Assembly (NCBI GenBank): GCA_017547085.1
Contig: JAFYQM010000048.1
Coordinates: forward strand, 1 to 32,788
Direction: 5' to 3'
Length of the DNA: 32,788 nucleotides
DNA from: Oscillibacter sp.
GTDB lineage: Bacteria; Bacillota; Clostridia; Oscillospirales; Oscillospiraceae
Part shown: positions 1-7,353 of the stretch, one piece after another
Numbering within the stretch: position 1 is the first letter of the stretch
How the letters are laid out: every line of letters starts with the position of its first letter
Made by a program: the position numbers and the translations under genes
The notes under the pieces: generated by a model
Databases searched by the model: none
Told to the model about the DNA's origin: nothing
The model's input: the letters and a program-made list of their open reading frames with translations, nothing else

Positions 1-49
1 ATAGTTGTGTTCGCAGGTGTCATGACACCTGCGAACACAACTATTTTTA
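1..49 (+). terminator. perfect 44-bp palindrome plus T-run
   Basis: Bases 1-22 and 23-44 are exact reverse complements with no unpaired centre, followed by TTTTT at 45-49. This fits the terminator of a gene left of the window, or an attenuator for the EIIC gene that starts 20 bases later. The palindrome may continue to the left of the window edge. A zero-loop arm of 22 bp is longer than usual for a terminator. Confidence 0.7.
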
Positions 50-69
50 CATAGAAGCAGGTGGTCCAC

Positions 70-1173
70 ATGGAAAAAATCAAGGCGTTTTGCAAGCGCA
101 AAAACATTGTCATCTCCGCCAAGCGCTACGGCATTGACGCACTGGGCGCCATGGCGCAGGGTCTGTTCTGCTCACTGCTGATCGGCACCATTCTCAATAC
201 CATCGGCAGCCAGTTCGGCATCGGGTTCCTAACCGCTCCCATCATTGAAATCAACGGCGTTCCCTACACCATCGGCGGCATGTGCTCCTTTATGAGCGGC
301 TCCGCCATGGCGGTAGCCATCGGCTATGCGCTGCAGGCGCCGCCCATGGTGCTGTTCTCCCTTGCCACGGTGGGCTATGCCTGCAATGCGCTGGGTAAGG
401 CCGGCGGCCCTCTGGCCGTGCTGCTTGTGGCCATCATCGCCGCCGAATGCGGCAAGGCCATCAGCAAGGAAACCAAGATCGACATTCTGGTGACCCCCAT
501 CGTCACCACTCTCATCGGCATTGGTGCGGCATGGATCATTGCACCGCCTATCGGTCAGGCCGCCAGCGCTTTCGGTCAGCTGATCATGCATGCCACGGAG
601 CTGCAGCCCTTCCTGATGGGCATTCTGGTGTCCGTGCTGGTGGGTGTTGCCCTGACGTTGCCCATCTCCTCCGCCGCCATCTGCTCCGTGCTGGGCCTGA
701 CGGGCCTTGCCGGCGGCGCTGCCGTGGCAGGCTGCTGCGCCCAGATGGTGGGCTTTGCCGTGATGAGCTTCAAGGAAAACGGCTGGGGCGGTCTGATCTC
801 TCAGGGCCTCGGCACCTCCATGCTGCAGATGCCCAACATCGTGAAGAATCCCCGCATCTGGATCGCTCCCACGGTGGCCTCCGCTATCACCGGCCCCATC
901 GCCACCTGCCTCTTCAAGCTGGAAATGAACGGCGCGGCCATCAACTCCGGCATGGGCACCTGCGGCCTGTGCGGCCAGTTGGGTGTCTGGACCGGCTGGG
1001 TCTCTCCCAGCGAGGTGGCCATTGCCAACGGTGCTGCCGCCATCACCCCCACCGGCTTTGACTGGCTGGGTCTGATCCTGATCTCCTTCGTGCTGCCCGC
1101 CATTCTGGCTCCCGTTATCAATATGGGCTGCCGCAAGCTGGGTTGGGTCAAGGACGGCGATCTGAAGCTGTAA
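70..1173 (+). CDS. PTS EIIC-type membrane protein, PfoR-like (PTS_EIIC_2 family)
   Basis: Polytopic membrane protein of 367 residues made almost entirely of Gly/Ala-rich hydrophobic segments. It resembles the PTS_EIIC_2 family, which includes PfoR, described as a regulator of perfringolysin O in Clostridium perfringens, and many EIIC proteins of unknown substrate. I see no EIIA or EIIB domain and no such gene next to it, so whether it carries sugar is uncertain; a sensory or regulatory role is equally possible. A GTG at 61 is in frame, but AGGTGG at 58-63 is well placed for the ATG at 70 (MEKIKAFCKRKN), which I prefer. A Cys/Gly-rich stretch near the C-terminus (GTCGLCGQLG) is notable. It stands alone between the palindrome at 1-49 and the terminator at 1202-1232. 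The family call is firm and the function open. Confidence 0.8.
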   Translation: MEKIKAFCKRKNIVISAKRYGIDALGAMAQGLFCSLLIGTILNTIGSQFGIGFLTAPIIEINGVPYTIGGMCSFMSGSAMAVAIGYALQAPPMVLFSLATVGYACNALGKAGGPLAVLLVAIIAAECGKAISKETKIDILVTPIVTTLIGIGAAWIIAPPIGQAASAFGQLIMHATELQPFLMGILVSVLVGVALTLPISSAAICSVLGLTGLAGGAAVAGCCAQMVGFAVMSFKENGWGGLISQGLGTSMLQMPNIVKNPRIWIAPTVASAITGPIATCLFKLEMNGAAINSGMGTCGLCGQLGVWTGWVSPSEVAIANGAAAITPTGFDWLGLILISFVLPAILAPVINMGCRKLGWVKDGDLKL

Positions 1174-1201
1174 CACGGTTTCTGCCAAACTTGCATACAG
1201 A

Positions 1202-1232
1202 AAAAGAGGACACGCTCTGCGTGTCCTCTTTT
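1202..1232. terminator. bidirectional terminator
   Basis: A 14-bp perfect stem (1202-1215 with 1219-1232) around a TCT loop, with A-run and T-run at the two ends. It can serve the EIIC gene on the plus strand and the dihydrouridine synthase gene, whose stop lies at 1237, on the minus strand. Confidence 0.9.
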
Positions 1233-1236
1233 CCAT

Positions 1237-2202
1237 TCAAATCAAATCGCCCACGGAATCCGTCCGCAGCGTCAACTCCTGAAAAATGGCGGCTTCGATG
1301 GCCTCGTACTCACTGGGATACTTGAACCGGCGCAGCTTCTTGTTCAGCTTGTCCGCATCCTCAAAGAGGTGGATGAGGTAAAACCAGATTTCCCGCATCC
1401 GCTGGGCAGCGGTGCCGATCTGGCCGTAAAACTCCTGATAGGAGCGGTAGAGATCCTGGGTGAAGGCCTGCAATTCCTCGCGAGTAGCCGCCTTGCCGCC
1501 CCGCAGCTTGCGCAGCAGGGCAGGGTCCGCCACCGCACCGCGGCCGATCATGGCCGCATCCGCCGCGGGGAAGCGGGCTTCAAAATCCCGCACCTCGCCC
1601 ACCGTCCGCAGATCGCCGTTGTAGCAGACGGGGTTTTTGCTCTCCTTCAAGGCAGCCTCAAAGGCATCCAGATGGACAGCGCCCCGGTACTTCTCCTTCT
1701 GCACCCGGGCATGGATGGTGAGGCACACGATGGGATACCGGTTATAGATCTCCAGCAGGCGGGGAAATTCCGCCTCGTCCGCAATACCCAGACGGGTCTT
1801 GACGGAAACGGGCACGCTTGTGGCATTGAACACCTCGTCAAAAAAGCGGTCCAGCTCGTCCGGCTTTGCCAGAAAACCAGAGCCCTTTCCCTTTGCGGTC
1901 ACCGTACCCGAGGGACAGCCCAGATTCAAATTGACCTCCTCATACCCCAATTCCGCCATCCGTTCCGCACCCCAAATGAAGTCCGGCGCACGGCAGGTCA
2001 TGATCTGGGGGACAGAGGGCAGGCCGCGGTTAGCCTCAGGGTCCAGTTCCCGGAAATCGCGGGGCGTGATGGTGTGGTGGTCCGTGGGGGAAAAGAAGGG
2101 AATAAAATACCGGTCGGCGCCGCCGAAGTGGCGGTGCCACACCTGCCGGAACACCAGCTTGGTAATGCCGTCCAGCGGCGCAAGGTCGTAACGTTGGATC
2201 AT
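1237..2202 (-). CDS. tRNA-dihydrouridine synthase (Dus family)
   Basis: FMN enzyme of 321 residues that reduces uridine to dihydrouridine in tRNA D-loops using NADPH. Visible marks are the N-terminal LAPLDGITKLVFR, the catalytic-cysteine segment NLGCPSGTVTAKGKGSGF near residue 95, VSVKTRLG, the FMN-binding IHAR and CYNGD, and the phosphate-binding IGRGAVADP. The length fits the family. The ATG (2200-2202) overlaps the stop of the ArsC/Spx-like gene as ATGA, so translation is probably coupled. It is the last gene of the minus-strand run that starts at 5872 and ends in the terminator at 1202-1232. It resembles the shorter clostridial Dus paralogues rather than DusB next to lysS; the exact target uridine cannot be read from sequence. 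Confidence 0.93.
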   Translation of the reverse strand: MIQRYDLAPLDGITKLVFRQVWHRHFGGADRYFIPFFSPTDHHTITPRDFRELDPEANRGLPSVPQIMTCRAPDFIWGAERMAELGYEEVNLNLGCPSGTVTAKGKGSGFLAKPDELDRFFDEVFNATSVPVSVKTRLGIADEAEFPRLLEIYNRYPIVCLTIHARVQKEKYRGAVHLDAFEAALKESKNPVCYNGDLRTVGEVRDFEARFPAADAAMIGRGAVADPALLRKLRGGKAATREELQAFTQDLYRSYQEFYGQIGTAAQRMREIWFYLIHLFEDADKLNKKLRRFKYPSEYEAIEAAIFQELTLRTDSVGDLI

Positions 2203-2549
2203 GTCAGCTTCTCATCCCATTCCGCCTGACGGAACCCCGTCAGCACAAATTCTTCGCTTACCAGCAGTGGCCGCTTCACCAGCATGCCATCCGTAGCCAG
2301 CAGTGCCAGCTGCTCTGCTTCGCTCATGGTGGGCAGCTTCTCTTTCAGGTTCAGCGCTTGGTACTGCAAACCGCTGGTGTTGAAAAACTTTTTCAAAGGC
2401 AGGCCGCTTCTCTGCCACCACGCGGTCAGTTCCTCCAAAGAGGGATTTTCCTCCTTGATATCCCGCTGCTCATAGGGAACGCCATTTGCCTCCAGATAGG
2501 CCTTTGCCTTCTGGCAGGTGGTGCATTTGGGGTAGCAAATGAATAACAT
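2199..2549 (-). CDS. ArsC/Spx-like thioredoxin-fold protein
   Basis: Protein of 116 residues starting MLFICYPKCTTCQKAKAYL. The CTTC pair on the first helix is the Spx/YffB-like variant of the arsenate reductase fold. True arsenate reductases of this family use a single cysteine and an arginine triad, so arsenate reduction is not assured; a thiol-redox role is as likely. The frame is open upstream to 2633, but the ATG at 2547-2549 has AAAGGAG seven bases before it and starts exactly at the conserved beta strand, so I choose it. It lies 31 bases after greA and overlaps the dihydrouridine synthase start by four bases (ATGA). No ars genes are nearby, which argues against an arsenic role. Confidence 0.85.
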   Translation of the reverse strand: MLFICYPKCTTCQKAKAYLEANGVPYEQRDIKEENPSLEELTAWWQRSGLPLKKFFNTSGLQYQALNLKEKLPTMSEAEQLALLATDGMLVKRPLLVSEEFVLTGFRQAEWDEKLT

Positions 2550-2580
2550 AATAACTCCTTTTATCAATATAATAGCTATT

Positions 2581-3084
2581 TTAGTAAGAACTGATATCCA
2601 GCGAGGCATCATCCTCGCCTTTTTCAATGGCACGGATCTCCACGAAATACTTCATGGTGGGACTGACCTCCACCTCCACACGCTCACCCACAGCGTGGCC
2701 CATCAGGGCCTTGCCCACGGGGGATTCCTTGCTGATGAGGCCTTTCAGGGCATCCTGCCGCAGGGTGGTGACGATGCGGATGGTCATTTCCTGTTTCACC
2801 ATTTCGTTATAGATGGTGACCTGATCGAACAGGCCTACCGTATCAGCCGTCTGCTTGACTTCAATGACCTTCGCCGTGCGGATCATCCGTTCCAGATAGC
2901 GGATCCGGCTTTCGTTCCGGTTTTTCGCCTGCTTGGCGCACTTATATTCAAAGTTCTCGCTGAGGTCGCCAAAGGCGCGGGCCGTCTGCACTTCCTCGAT
3001 CAGCTGCGGGCGCAGGACTCGCACGCGGTGATTGATCTCCTCCTGCATTTTGTCGATGTCCACCTGCGTCAGTTCGTCATACAT
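2581..3084 (-). CDS. greA: transcription elongation factor GreA
   Basis: Protein of 167 residues that rescues backtracked RNA polymerase by stimulating transcript cleavage. The N-terminal coiled coil carries the acidic tip GDLSENFEY; most GreA proteins have Ala where this has Phe. The C-terminal FKBP-like domain holds SPVGKALMGHAVGERVEVEV, close to the family pattern. It is slightly longer than the usual 158 residues. The start at 3084 has GGAGG six bases upstream; a longer frame to 3108 lacks support. The start lies inside the end of the upstream glycosidase gene (8-base overlap), so the two are translationally linked. The Phe at the tip and the placement behind a glycosidase, away from lysS, raise the possibility that this is a paralogue of the main GreA. 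Confidence 0.92.
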   Translation of the reverse strand: MYDELTQVDIDKMQEEINHRVRVLRPQLIEEVQTARAFGDLSENFEYKCAKQAKNRNESRIRYLERMIRTAKVIEVKQTADTVGLFDQVTIYNEMVKQEMTIRIVTTLRQDALKGLISKESPVGKALMGHAVGERVEVEVSPTMKYFVEIRAIEKGEDDASLDISSY

Positions 3085-4816
3085 GTTGTTCCTCCATTCG
3101 TGCGGCAAAGGCTCTTTGCAGTTCCTCCGCCAGTGCCACCATCCGCTCTTCTTCTACTTTCACCACCTGCCGGTCGTAGGTGACAAGGCCGTTGGTCTCG
3201 TCCTCCACATCGCTGACCTGCGTCAGCACGGCGGCACAGAGGCCGCCCCGAATGGCGGGGATGATCTCGTCACGGTACAGTTTTTCCAGTGCCGCAGCAA
3301 ATTCCTCTTTTCGAGCAAATAGCTTATATCCATAGGTTTTTGTTCGGTTAAACGCATGGCCTTCGATCTTGCAGGCATAGCCGCCGAACTCCGACAGCAC
3401 CAGCGGCCGTGTAGGTTGGGCTTTCAGCCGGATGGGCTTAAAATAGACATGCTCACTGGTCACATCACTCTTCTGCTCTGCAAACCAACCGGAGGTAGCG
3501 TCCCACACGCGGGTGGGGTCCAGCGTTTTCAGTTCGGTATAGATGCGGTCCGCGTCATGCTGCCCCCACCCCTCGTTGAAGATGGTGTAATAGCACACGC
3601 AAGGGTGGTTGTAAAGCCGCTCCACAACTGCTTGCGTGTGACGGGCAAAGGCGGCTTTTCGCCGCGGAGATACGCGGTGGGAAATACCCCGCCGCAGGCC
3701 GATGGTAGGCAACGCCGTATCCAGCAGGAAGCTATAGCCCCCGCTGTTGACCATGTCCTGAAAGACGATCATGCCATAGCGGTCACAGTCGTAGTAGAAC
3801 CGCTCCGGCTCGATTTTGATGTGCTTGCGCAGCATGTTGAAGCCCAAGTGCTTCATGGTGCGAATGTCCCAGCTGTAGCCCTCCGGTGCAGCAGGGAGAT
3901 AAATACCATCGTTGAAATAGCCCTGATCCAGCAGACCGTGGAAAAAATAGGGCTTGCCGTTGAGGCAGATGATGGCCTGCCCGTTCACCTGCTGGATGGT
4001 CACAGTGCGCAGAGCAAAATAGGAGTCGATGACATCTGTGCCGTCCGTCAGAGTGAACTCGTATAAATGGGGATGCTCCGGCGTCCAATGGATCGGATTT
4101 TGAATGGAAATGGTCACGCAGTCACCGCGGAAAGCAACCGTTTGCCTCCCCTCCGGCAGATGCAGCGTCACGGTTTTTTCTTCGTTTCCGCCCAACGTTT
4201 CAATTGTCACATCCGTCAGCGTGGGCGTGATGCGGAGAGAGCGGATGTAGTTCTCCGGCACCCACTCCAGCCAGACCGGCTGCCAGATGCCGCTGATGGG
4301 GGTGTACCACATGCCGCCGCGCTTGCGGCGCTGCTTGCCGTAGGGCAGATCCAAATCCAGTTCGTCCGTTACTTCCACCGTCAGGGTGTTCTCTCCCTGA
4401 CGCACCGCATCGGTGATGTCGAGGGTAAAGGGCAAATAGCCGTCCTCGTGCTGCCCTACCTGCTGTCCGTTGAGTAACACCCGCGCCATTTGATCCACAG
4501 CACCGAAGTGCAGCAGAACACGGCCGGCAGCCTCTGCCGGCAGAACAAAATTTCTTTGATAGACATACTGCTCCCCTGCCGCCAACGGACGGTCGATGCC
4601 TGAGATACGGGATTCCGGCGGGAACGGCACGCGAATGGCGCCCAGCAGGGTTTCCTTTCCGCCGCACCGCAGGGCCAGCTGCCAGTCGCCGCAGAGGGAA
4701 AGATAGGCCTTCCGCCGCAGCTGGGGACGGGGATATTCCGTCCAGTCGGAACCAGCCGCCGTTTCAAAAGGTGTTGGCAGGCCGCAGAAGCGGCCTGTTG
4801 TCTTAGTTTCTTTCAT
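3077..4816 (-). CDS. glycoside hydrolase family 2, cytoplasmic beta-galactosidase/glucuronidase type
   Basis: Enzyme of 579 residues that should cleave terminal beta-linked sugars with retention. Order: sugar-binding jelly roll (about 40-190, with YVYQRNF and GMWYTPISGIWQPVWLEWV), immunoglobulin-like domain (about 190-275), TIM barrel (about 280 on). The acid/base is expected at Glu415 in IFNEGWGQ and the nucleophile at Glu476 in VLSEFGGYA. No signal peptide is visible, so it acts in the cytoplasm on imported oligosaccharide or glycoside. It follows the flavin oxidoreductase gene by 12 bases and overlaps greA by eight. No sugar transporter is adjacent. At 579 residues it lacks the C-terminal domains of LacZ. 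Substrate could be galactoside, glucuronide or mannoside; sequence alone does not decide. Confidence 0.9.
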   Translation of the reverse strand: MKETKTTGRFCGLPTPFETAAGSDWTEYPRPQLRRKAYLSLCGDWQLALRCGGKETLLGAIRVPFPPESRISGIDRPLAAGEQYVYQRNFVLPAEAAGRVLLHFGAVDQMARVLLNGQQVGQHEDGYLPFTLDITDAVRQGENTLTVEVTDELDLDLPYGKQRRKRGGMWYTPISGIWQPVWLEWVPENYIRSLRITPTLTDVTIETLGGNEEKTVTLHLPEGRQTVAFRGDCVTISIQNPIHWTPEHPHLYEFTLTDGTDVIDSYFALRTVTIQQVNGQAIICLNGKPYFFHGLLDQGYFNDGIYLPAAPEGYSWDIRTMKHLGFNMLRKHIKIEPERFYYDCDRYGMIVFQDMVNSGGYSFLLDTALPTIGLRRGISHRVSPRRKAAFARHTQAVVERLYNHPCVCYYTIFNEGWGQHDADRIYTELKTLDPTRVWDATSGWFAEQKSDVTSEHVYFKPIRLKAQPTRPLVLSEFGGYACKIEGHAFNRTKTYGYKLFARKEEFAAALEKLYRDEIIPAIRGGLCAAVLTQVSDVEDETNGLVTYDRQVVKVEEERMVALAEELQRAFAARMEEQHV

Positions 4817-4828
4817 CGTCTGCCTGCC

Positions 4829-5872
4829 TTATCCGTGGGAGAAAAAGACTTTTTCCAACTGAGGAATCGGCTCCGTGTGCTGCACGCAGCGGACCGGCCG
4901 CTGGCGGTACACGCGGTAGCAGCCGTTGCAGGCAAGACAGGCGCTCTCCGTCTGCTCGCCCCGCTTCAGGCGGGCGACAAAGTCCGGCTGGCAGATCAGA
5001 GCGCGGCTGAACGACACAAAATCGATGCCACTTTCCAACACCTGCTCCGCGCTCTCACCGGAGAACATACCGCCCACCAGAATCAGCGGCGTGAGGATGC
5101 CCTCTCTGGCCGCCAGCAGCTGCTCCAGATAGAACGGCTCTTTCACACCGGCCTTTGCTGCGAAGTCCACGCCGCTGACCTCGATACCGTCCACGCCGCT
5201 TTCCTCAAACAGCCGCAGCACAGCGGGCAGATTGCCGCAGCCGTTGCAGTTCATTTTCACAAGGATCGCAAAGTCCTCGCCGCAGGCCTTCCGTACAGCG
5301 CGGATGATCTCTCCGGGCAGGCGGAAGCGGTTTTCCAGACTGCCGCCGTATGTGTCTGTCCGGACATTCTCCTCCGGATGGAGAAATGCGGAGAGCAGGT
5401 AGCCGTGGGCATTGTGGATCTGCACGCCGTCAAAGCCGCAGTCCTTACAACGCTTGGCCGCATAGACAAAGGCATCCGTCAGGTCTTTCAATTCCTCCAC
5501 GGTAAAATCCGCAGGTCCCTTGGCAGGACGGCCGTTGACGGCCTCCATGGCTTTCGCGCCGCTGTGGCTCAGCTGCATGACAATTTTGCCGCCATGGGCG
5601 TGAACACCCTCTGCTGCCTGTCGCAGGAAAGCCGTGTCCGTAGCACGGTCCAATACCGGCTGGCCCTCGTCGGCCCGCTGGGTGCGGTCCACGCAGACAT
5701 GGCCTGTGATCACAAGACCCACTTCCTGCTTTGCCAGCTCCACCTGCGTATCGGCCCACGCCTGCGTAAAATCGCCGTTCAGCTCAGAGAGATGCTCGTT
5801 GGTGGCGGAACGCACCACCCGGTTCTTCACTTCCATGGGGCCAATCCGCCCCGGCTGCCATAACAGTTTCAT
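4829..5872 (-). CDS. NADH:flavin oxidoreductase, single-domain Old Yellow Enzyme type
   Basis: FMN-binding TIM-barrel protein of 347 residues. Family marks: the N-terminal IGPMEVKNRVVRSATNEH, QLSHSGAKA, IHNAHGYLLSAFLHPEENVRTDTYGGSLENR, and VGGMFSGESAE before the phosphate-binding SFSRALICQPDF. The C-terminal segment at about 312-329 has four cysteines spaced Cx2Cx2Cx10C, like the 4Fe-4S site of 2,4-dienoyl-CoA reductase and BaiCD relatives. Those relatives have a further FAD/NAD(P)H domain of about 300 residues that is absent here, so electrons must come from a partner protein or directly. The start at 5872 has GGAGG seven bases upstream; the longer frame to 6013 runs into the tRNA gene and is rejected. 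It heads the five-gene minus-strand run. Substrate unknown. Confidence 0.9.
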   Translation of the reverse strand: MKLLWQPGRIGPMEVKNRVVRSATNEHLSELNGDFTQAWADTQVELAKQEVGLVITGHVCVDRTQRADEGQPVLDRATDTAFLRQAAEGVHAHGGKIVMQLSHSGAKAMEAVNGRPAKGPADFTVEELKDLTDAFVYAAKRCKDCGFDGVQIHNAHGYLLSAFLHPEENVRTDTYGGSLENRFRLPGEIIRAVRKACGEDFAILVKMNCNGCGNLPAVLRLFEESGVDGIEVSGVDFAAKAGVKEPFYLEQLLAAREGILTPLILVGGMFSGESAEQVLESGIDFVSFSRALICQPDFVARLKRGEQTESACLACNGCYRVYRQRPVRCVQHTEPIPQLEKVFFSHG

Positions 5873-5897
5873 AGCACCCCTCCTTTTTATTAAATAT

Positions 5898-5926
5898 ATC
5901 GTACCTTTCCCGCAGCACAATGTCAA
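5898..5926 (-). promoter_or_regulatory. sigma-A promoter for the five-gene run
   Basis: On the minus strand TTGACA (5921-5926), a 17-base spacer, then TACGAT (5898-5903). It lies 25 bases upstream of the oxidoreductase start and just beyond the tRNA-Ser terminator, so this operon has its own promoter. Confidence 0.75.
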
Positions 5927-5939
5927 CGAGATCGGCAGC

Positions 5940-5968
5940 AAAAAACGCCGCAGGCACTGCCTGCGGCG
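5940..5968 (-). terminator. terminator of tRNA-Ser
   Basis: An 11-bp GC stem (5946-5956 with 5958-5968) followed on the minus strand by six T residues (complement of 5940-5945). It starts four bases after the tRNA 3' end. Confidence 0.9.
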
Positions 5969-5971
5969 CGT

Positions 5972-6062
5972 TGGCGGAGATGGAGGGATTTGAACCCCCG
6001 CGCGCTTTGACACGCCTACCGCATTTCGAGTGCGGACCCTTCAGCCACTTGGGTACATCTCC
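5972..6062 (-). tRNA. tRNA-Ser (anticodon CGA)
   Basis: Class II tRNA of 91 nt with encoded CCA. The acceptor arms GGAGATG and CATCTCC pair fully with discriminator G. The anticodon arm is CCGCA, loop CTCGAAA, TGCGG, so the anticodon is CGA (reads UCG). A long variable arm and GGTTCAAATCC T-loop are present. Confidence 0.97.
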
Positions 6063-6079
6063 GAATCATTCCATCGGTC

Positions 6080-6131
6080 ATTATGCCATATTTTCTCCGC
6101 CGTTGCAAGAGAATTTCCCGTTCTGCATAAG
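6080..6131. promoter_or_regulatory. divergent promoters sharing one -35 hexamer
   Basis: The self-complementary TTGCAA at 6103-6108 has, 17 bases away on each side, CATAAT on the minus strand (6080-6085) and CATAAG on the plus strand (6126-6131). The left-facing promoter would drive tRNA-Ser and the right-facing one the amidotransferase gene, whose ribosome site begins about 10 bases beyond the -10. The minus-strand one is stronger by match. Confidence 0.6.
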
Positions 6132-6152
6132 ATATCAGCGGAGGGATGCTAA

Positions 6153-6755
6153 ATGAAAACGATTTATCTTTGGGGTGACGCCGCCCGCTTTTCCAATTAT
6201 TGCCGTGCGGTGGAGGAGGCAGGCGGCTCCGTCCGTTTTACAAATCCGGAAACCTGCGACGCATTGCTGCTGCCCGGCGGCGCAGATCTGGCCCCGTGGC
6301 GCTACGGACAGGCCAACACTGCCAGCCGCGGGATCGACACCCTGCGTGACACAGAGGAACTGGAACTGCTGCAGCGGTTTGCCTTGCTGAAACGGCCGGT
6401 GTTGGGCGTTTGCCGGGGACTGCAGGTCATCAATGTCTACTTTGGTGGCACGCTGCTGCAGGATATTGCGGGGCACAGCGCCGCAAACGGCATTGACCGC
6501 CGTCACCGCGTCGTCACCGCCCCCTCACCCCTGCGAGAGATCTGCGGAGAATCCGGCATTGTCAACAGCGCCCATCATCAGGCGGTGGAGCGCCTTGGCA
6601 GCGGGCTTTCCCCCCTGCAATGGTCACCGGACGGTATCATCGAGGCGTTGGGGCACCACGCGCTACCGATGTGGGGCGTGCAGTGGCATCCCGAGCGGAT
6701 GGAGCCTGCCGTGCGGCAAAAGCTGTTCCGGTGGTTTTTGTCTCTGGAATCCTGA
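6153..6755 (+). CDS. class I glutamine amidotransferase-like hydrolase (peptidase C26, PuuD type)
   Basis: Protein of 200 residues with the triad of the family: Cys87 in LGVCRGLQVINV, His179 and Glu181 in GVQWHPE. The nucleophile elbow and the LLPGGADLAP strand match gamma-glutamyl-gamma-aminobutyrate hydrolases, which split gamma-glutamyl amides such as gamma-glutamyl-GABA. It is shorter than PuuD (about 250) and no putrescine genes are near, so the substrate may be another gamma-glutamyl compound. GGAGGG lies eight bases before the ATG. It is a single gene on the plus strand between the divergent promoter and the tRNA cluster. The stop codon sits in an inverted repeat (6744-6754 with 6767-6777) that encloses AAAAAATTTTT, which may end the transcript. 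Confidence 0.88.
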   Translation: MKTIYLWGDAARFSNYCRAVEEAGGSVRFTNPETCDALLLPGGADLAPWRYGQANTASRGIDTLRDTEELELLQRFALLKRPVLGVCRGLQVINVYFGGTLLQDIAGHSAANGIDRRHRVVTAPSPLREICGESGIVNSAHHQAVERLGSGLSPLQWSPDGIIEALGHHALPMWGVQWHPERMEPAVRQKLFRWFLSLES

Positions 6756-6787
6756 AAAAATTTTTACAGGATTCCAGCCTTTACCGC

Positions 6788-6816
6788 TTGACAGGCCCGC
6801 AGTTTCATGCTACTAT
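6788..6816 (+). promoter_or_regulatory. promoter of the tRNA cluster
   Basis: TTGACA (6788-6793), 17-base spacer, TACTAT (6811-6816). It lies 29 bases before tRNA-Gly. The consensus -35 suits strong stable-RNA transcription. Confidence 0.85.
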
Positions 6817-6845
6817 ATCAAAGCTGACGATTTGCGGAGGGCCAC

Positions 6846-6920
6846 GCAGGTGTAGCACAATGGTCAGGGCACCAGCCTTCCAAGCTGGGGATGCGGGTTC
6901 GATTCCCGTCACCTGCTCCA
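6846..6920 (+). tRNA. tRNA-Gly (anticodon TCC)
   Basis: Acceptor GCAGGTG pairs with CACCTGC, discriminator T, encoded CCA. Anticodon arm CCAGC, loop CTTCCAA, GCTGG. T-loop GGTTCGATTCC. First of five tandem tRNA genes. Confidence 0.97.
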
Positions 6921-6929
6921 TTCCCATTC

Positions 6930-7006
6930 GCGCCAGTAGCTCAGCTGGATAGAGCAACTGCCTTCTAAGCAGTAGGCCAGGGGTTCGAGTCCCTTCTGGC
7001 GTACCA
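6930..7006 (+). tRNA. tRNA-Arg (anticodon TCT)
   Basis: Acceptor GCGCCAG pairs with CTGGCGT (G-U at the outer pair), discriminator A, encoded CCA. Anticodon arm ACTGC, loop CTTCTAA, GCAGT. Nine bases after tRNA-Gly. Confidence 0.97.
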
Positions 7007-7048
7007 CTCTTCTTCTGAACCGTCAGCAACGTTTCCACATCGACATGT

Positions 7049-7125
7049 GGTGGGTGTAGTTCAATTGGCAGAGCACCGGATTGTGGTTCCGGGCGTTGTG
7101 GGTTCGAGTCCCATCACCCACCCCA
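7049..7125 (+). tRNA. tRNA-His (anticodon GTG)
   Basis: Acceptor GTGGGTG pairs with CACCCAC. An extra G at 7049 faces the C discriminator, the histidine identity pair G-1:C73. Anticodon arm CCGGA, loop TTGTGGT, TCCGG. Encoded CCA. Confidence 0.97.
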
Positions 7126-7131
7126 GACAAG

Positions 7132-7162
7132 ACAGGGGATCGGGTTTACCCCGGTCCCCTGT
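7132..7162 (+). terminator. hairpin between tRNA-His and tRNA-Gln
   Basis: ACAGGGGA (7132-7139) pairs with TCCCCTGT (7155-7162), extended by four inner pairs, followed by TTCTTT. The weak T-run suggests partial termination or a processing site, so the last two tRNA genes may be made at a lower level. Confidence 0.55.
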
Positions 7163-7174
7163 TTCTTTCCACAT

Positions 7175-7249
7175 TGGGGCGTCGCCAAGTGGTAAGGCAA
7201 GGGACTTTGACTCCCTCATCCGCTGGTTCGAATCCAGCCGTCCCAGCCA
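7175..7249 (+). tRNA. tRNA-Gln (anticodon TTG)
   Basis: Acceptor TGGGGCG pairs with CGTCCCA (one G-U), discriminator G, encoded CCA. Anticodon arm AGGGA, loop CTTTGAC, TCCCT. The T1-A72 pair at the top of the acceptor is typical of tRNA-Gln. Confidence 0.97.
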
Positions 7250-7277
7250 CCCTTTCACGCCTCACAAAAACGCATAC

Positions 7278-7353
7278 GATCCGGTAGCTCAGCAGGCAGA
7301 GCAACTGCCTTTTAAGCAGTGGGTCCGGGGTTCGAATCCCCGCCGGGTCACCA
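7278..7353 (+). tRNA. tRNA-Lys (anticodon TTT)
   Basis: Acceptor GATCCGG pairs with CCGGGTC (one T-G), discriminator A, encoded CCA. Anticodon arm ACTGC, loop CTTTTAA, GCAGT. Last tRNA of the cluster, directly before a strong terminator. Confidence 0.97.

Noticed and set aside
229-1236. Minus-strand open frame of 335 codons opposite the EIIC gene
   Set aside because: Gly/His/Gln-rich shadow of a GC-rich gene; no ribosome site or family resemblance.
4835-5863. Plus-strand open frame of 342 codons opposite the flavin oxidoreductase gene
   Set aside because: No start signal and no protein-like composition.
6744-6777. Inverted repeat at the amidotransferase stop codon as a standard terminator
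   Set aside because: The stem encloses AAAAAATTTTT and no T-run follows; the T-rich part is inside the loop, so the function is unclear.
6846-7353. Tandem array as CRISPR-like repeats
   Set aside because: The repeated units are five full tRNA genes with different anticodons.
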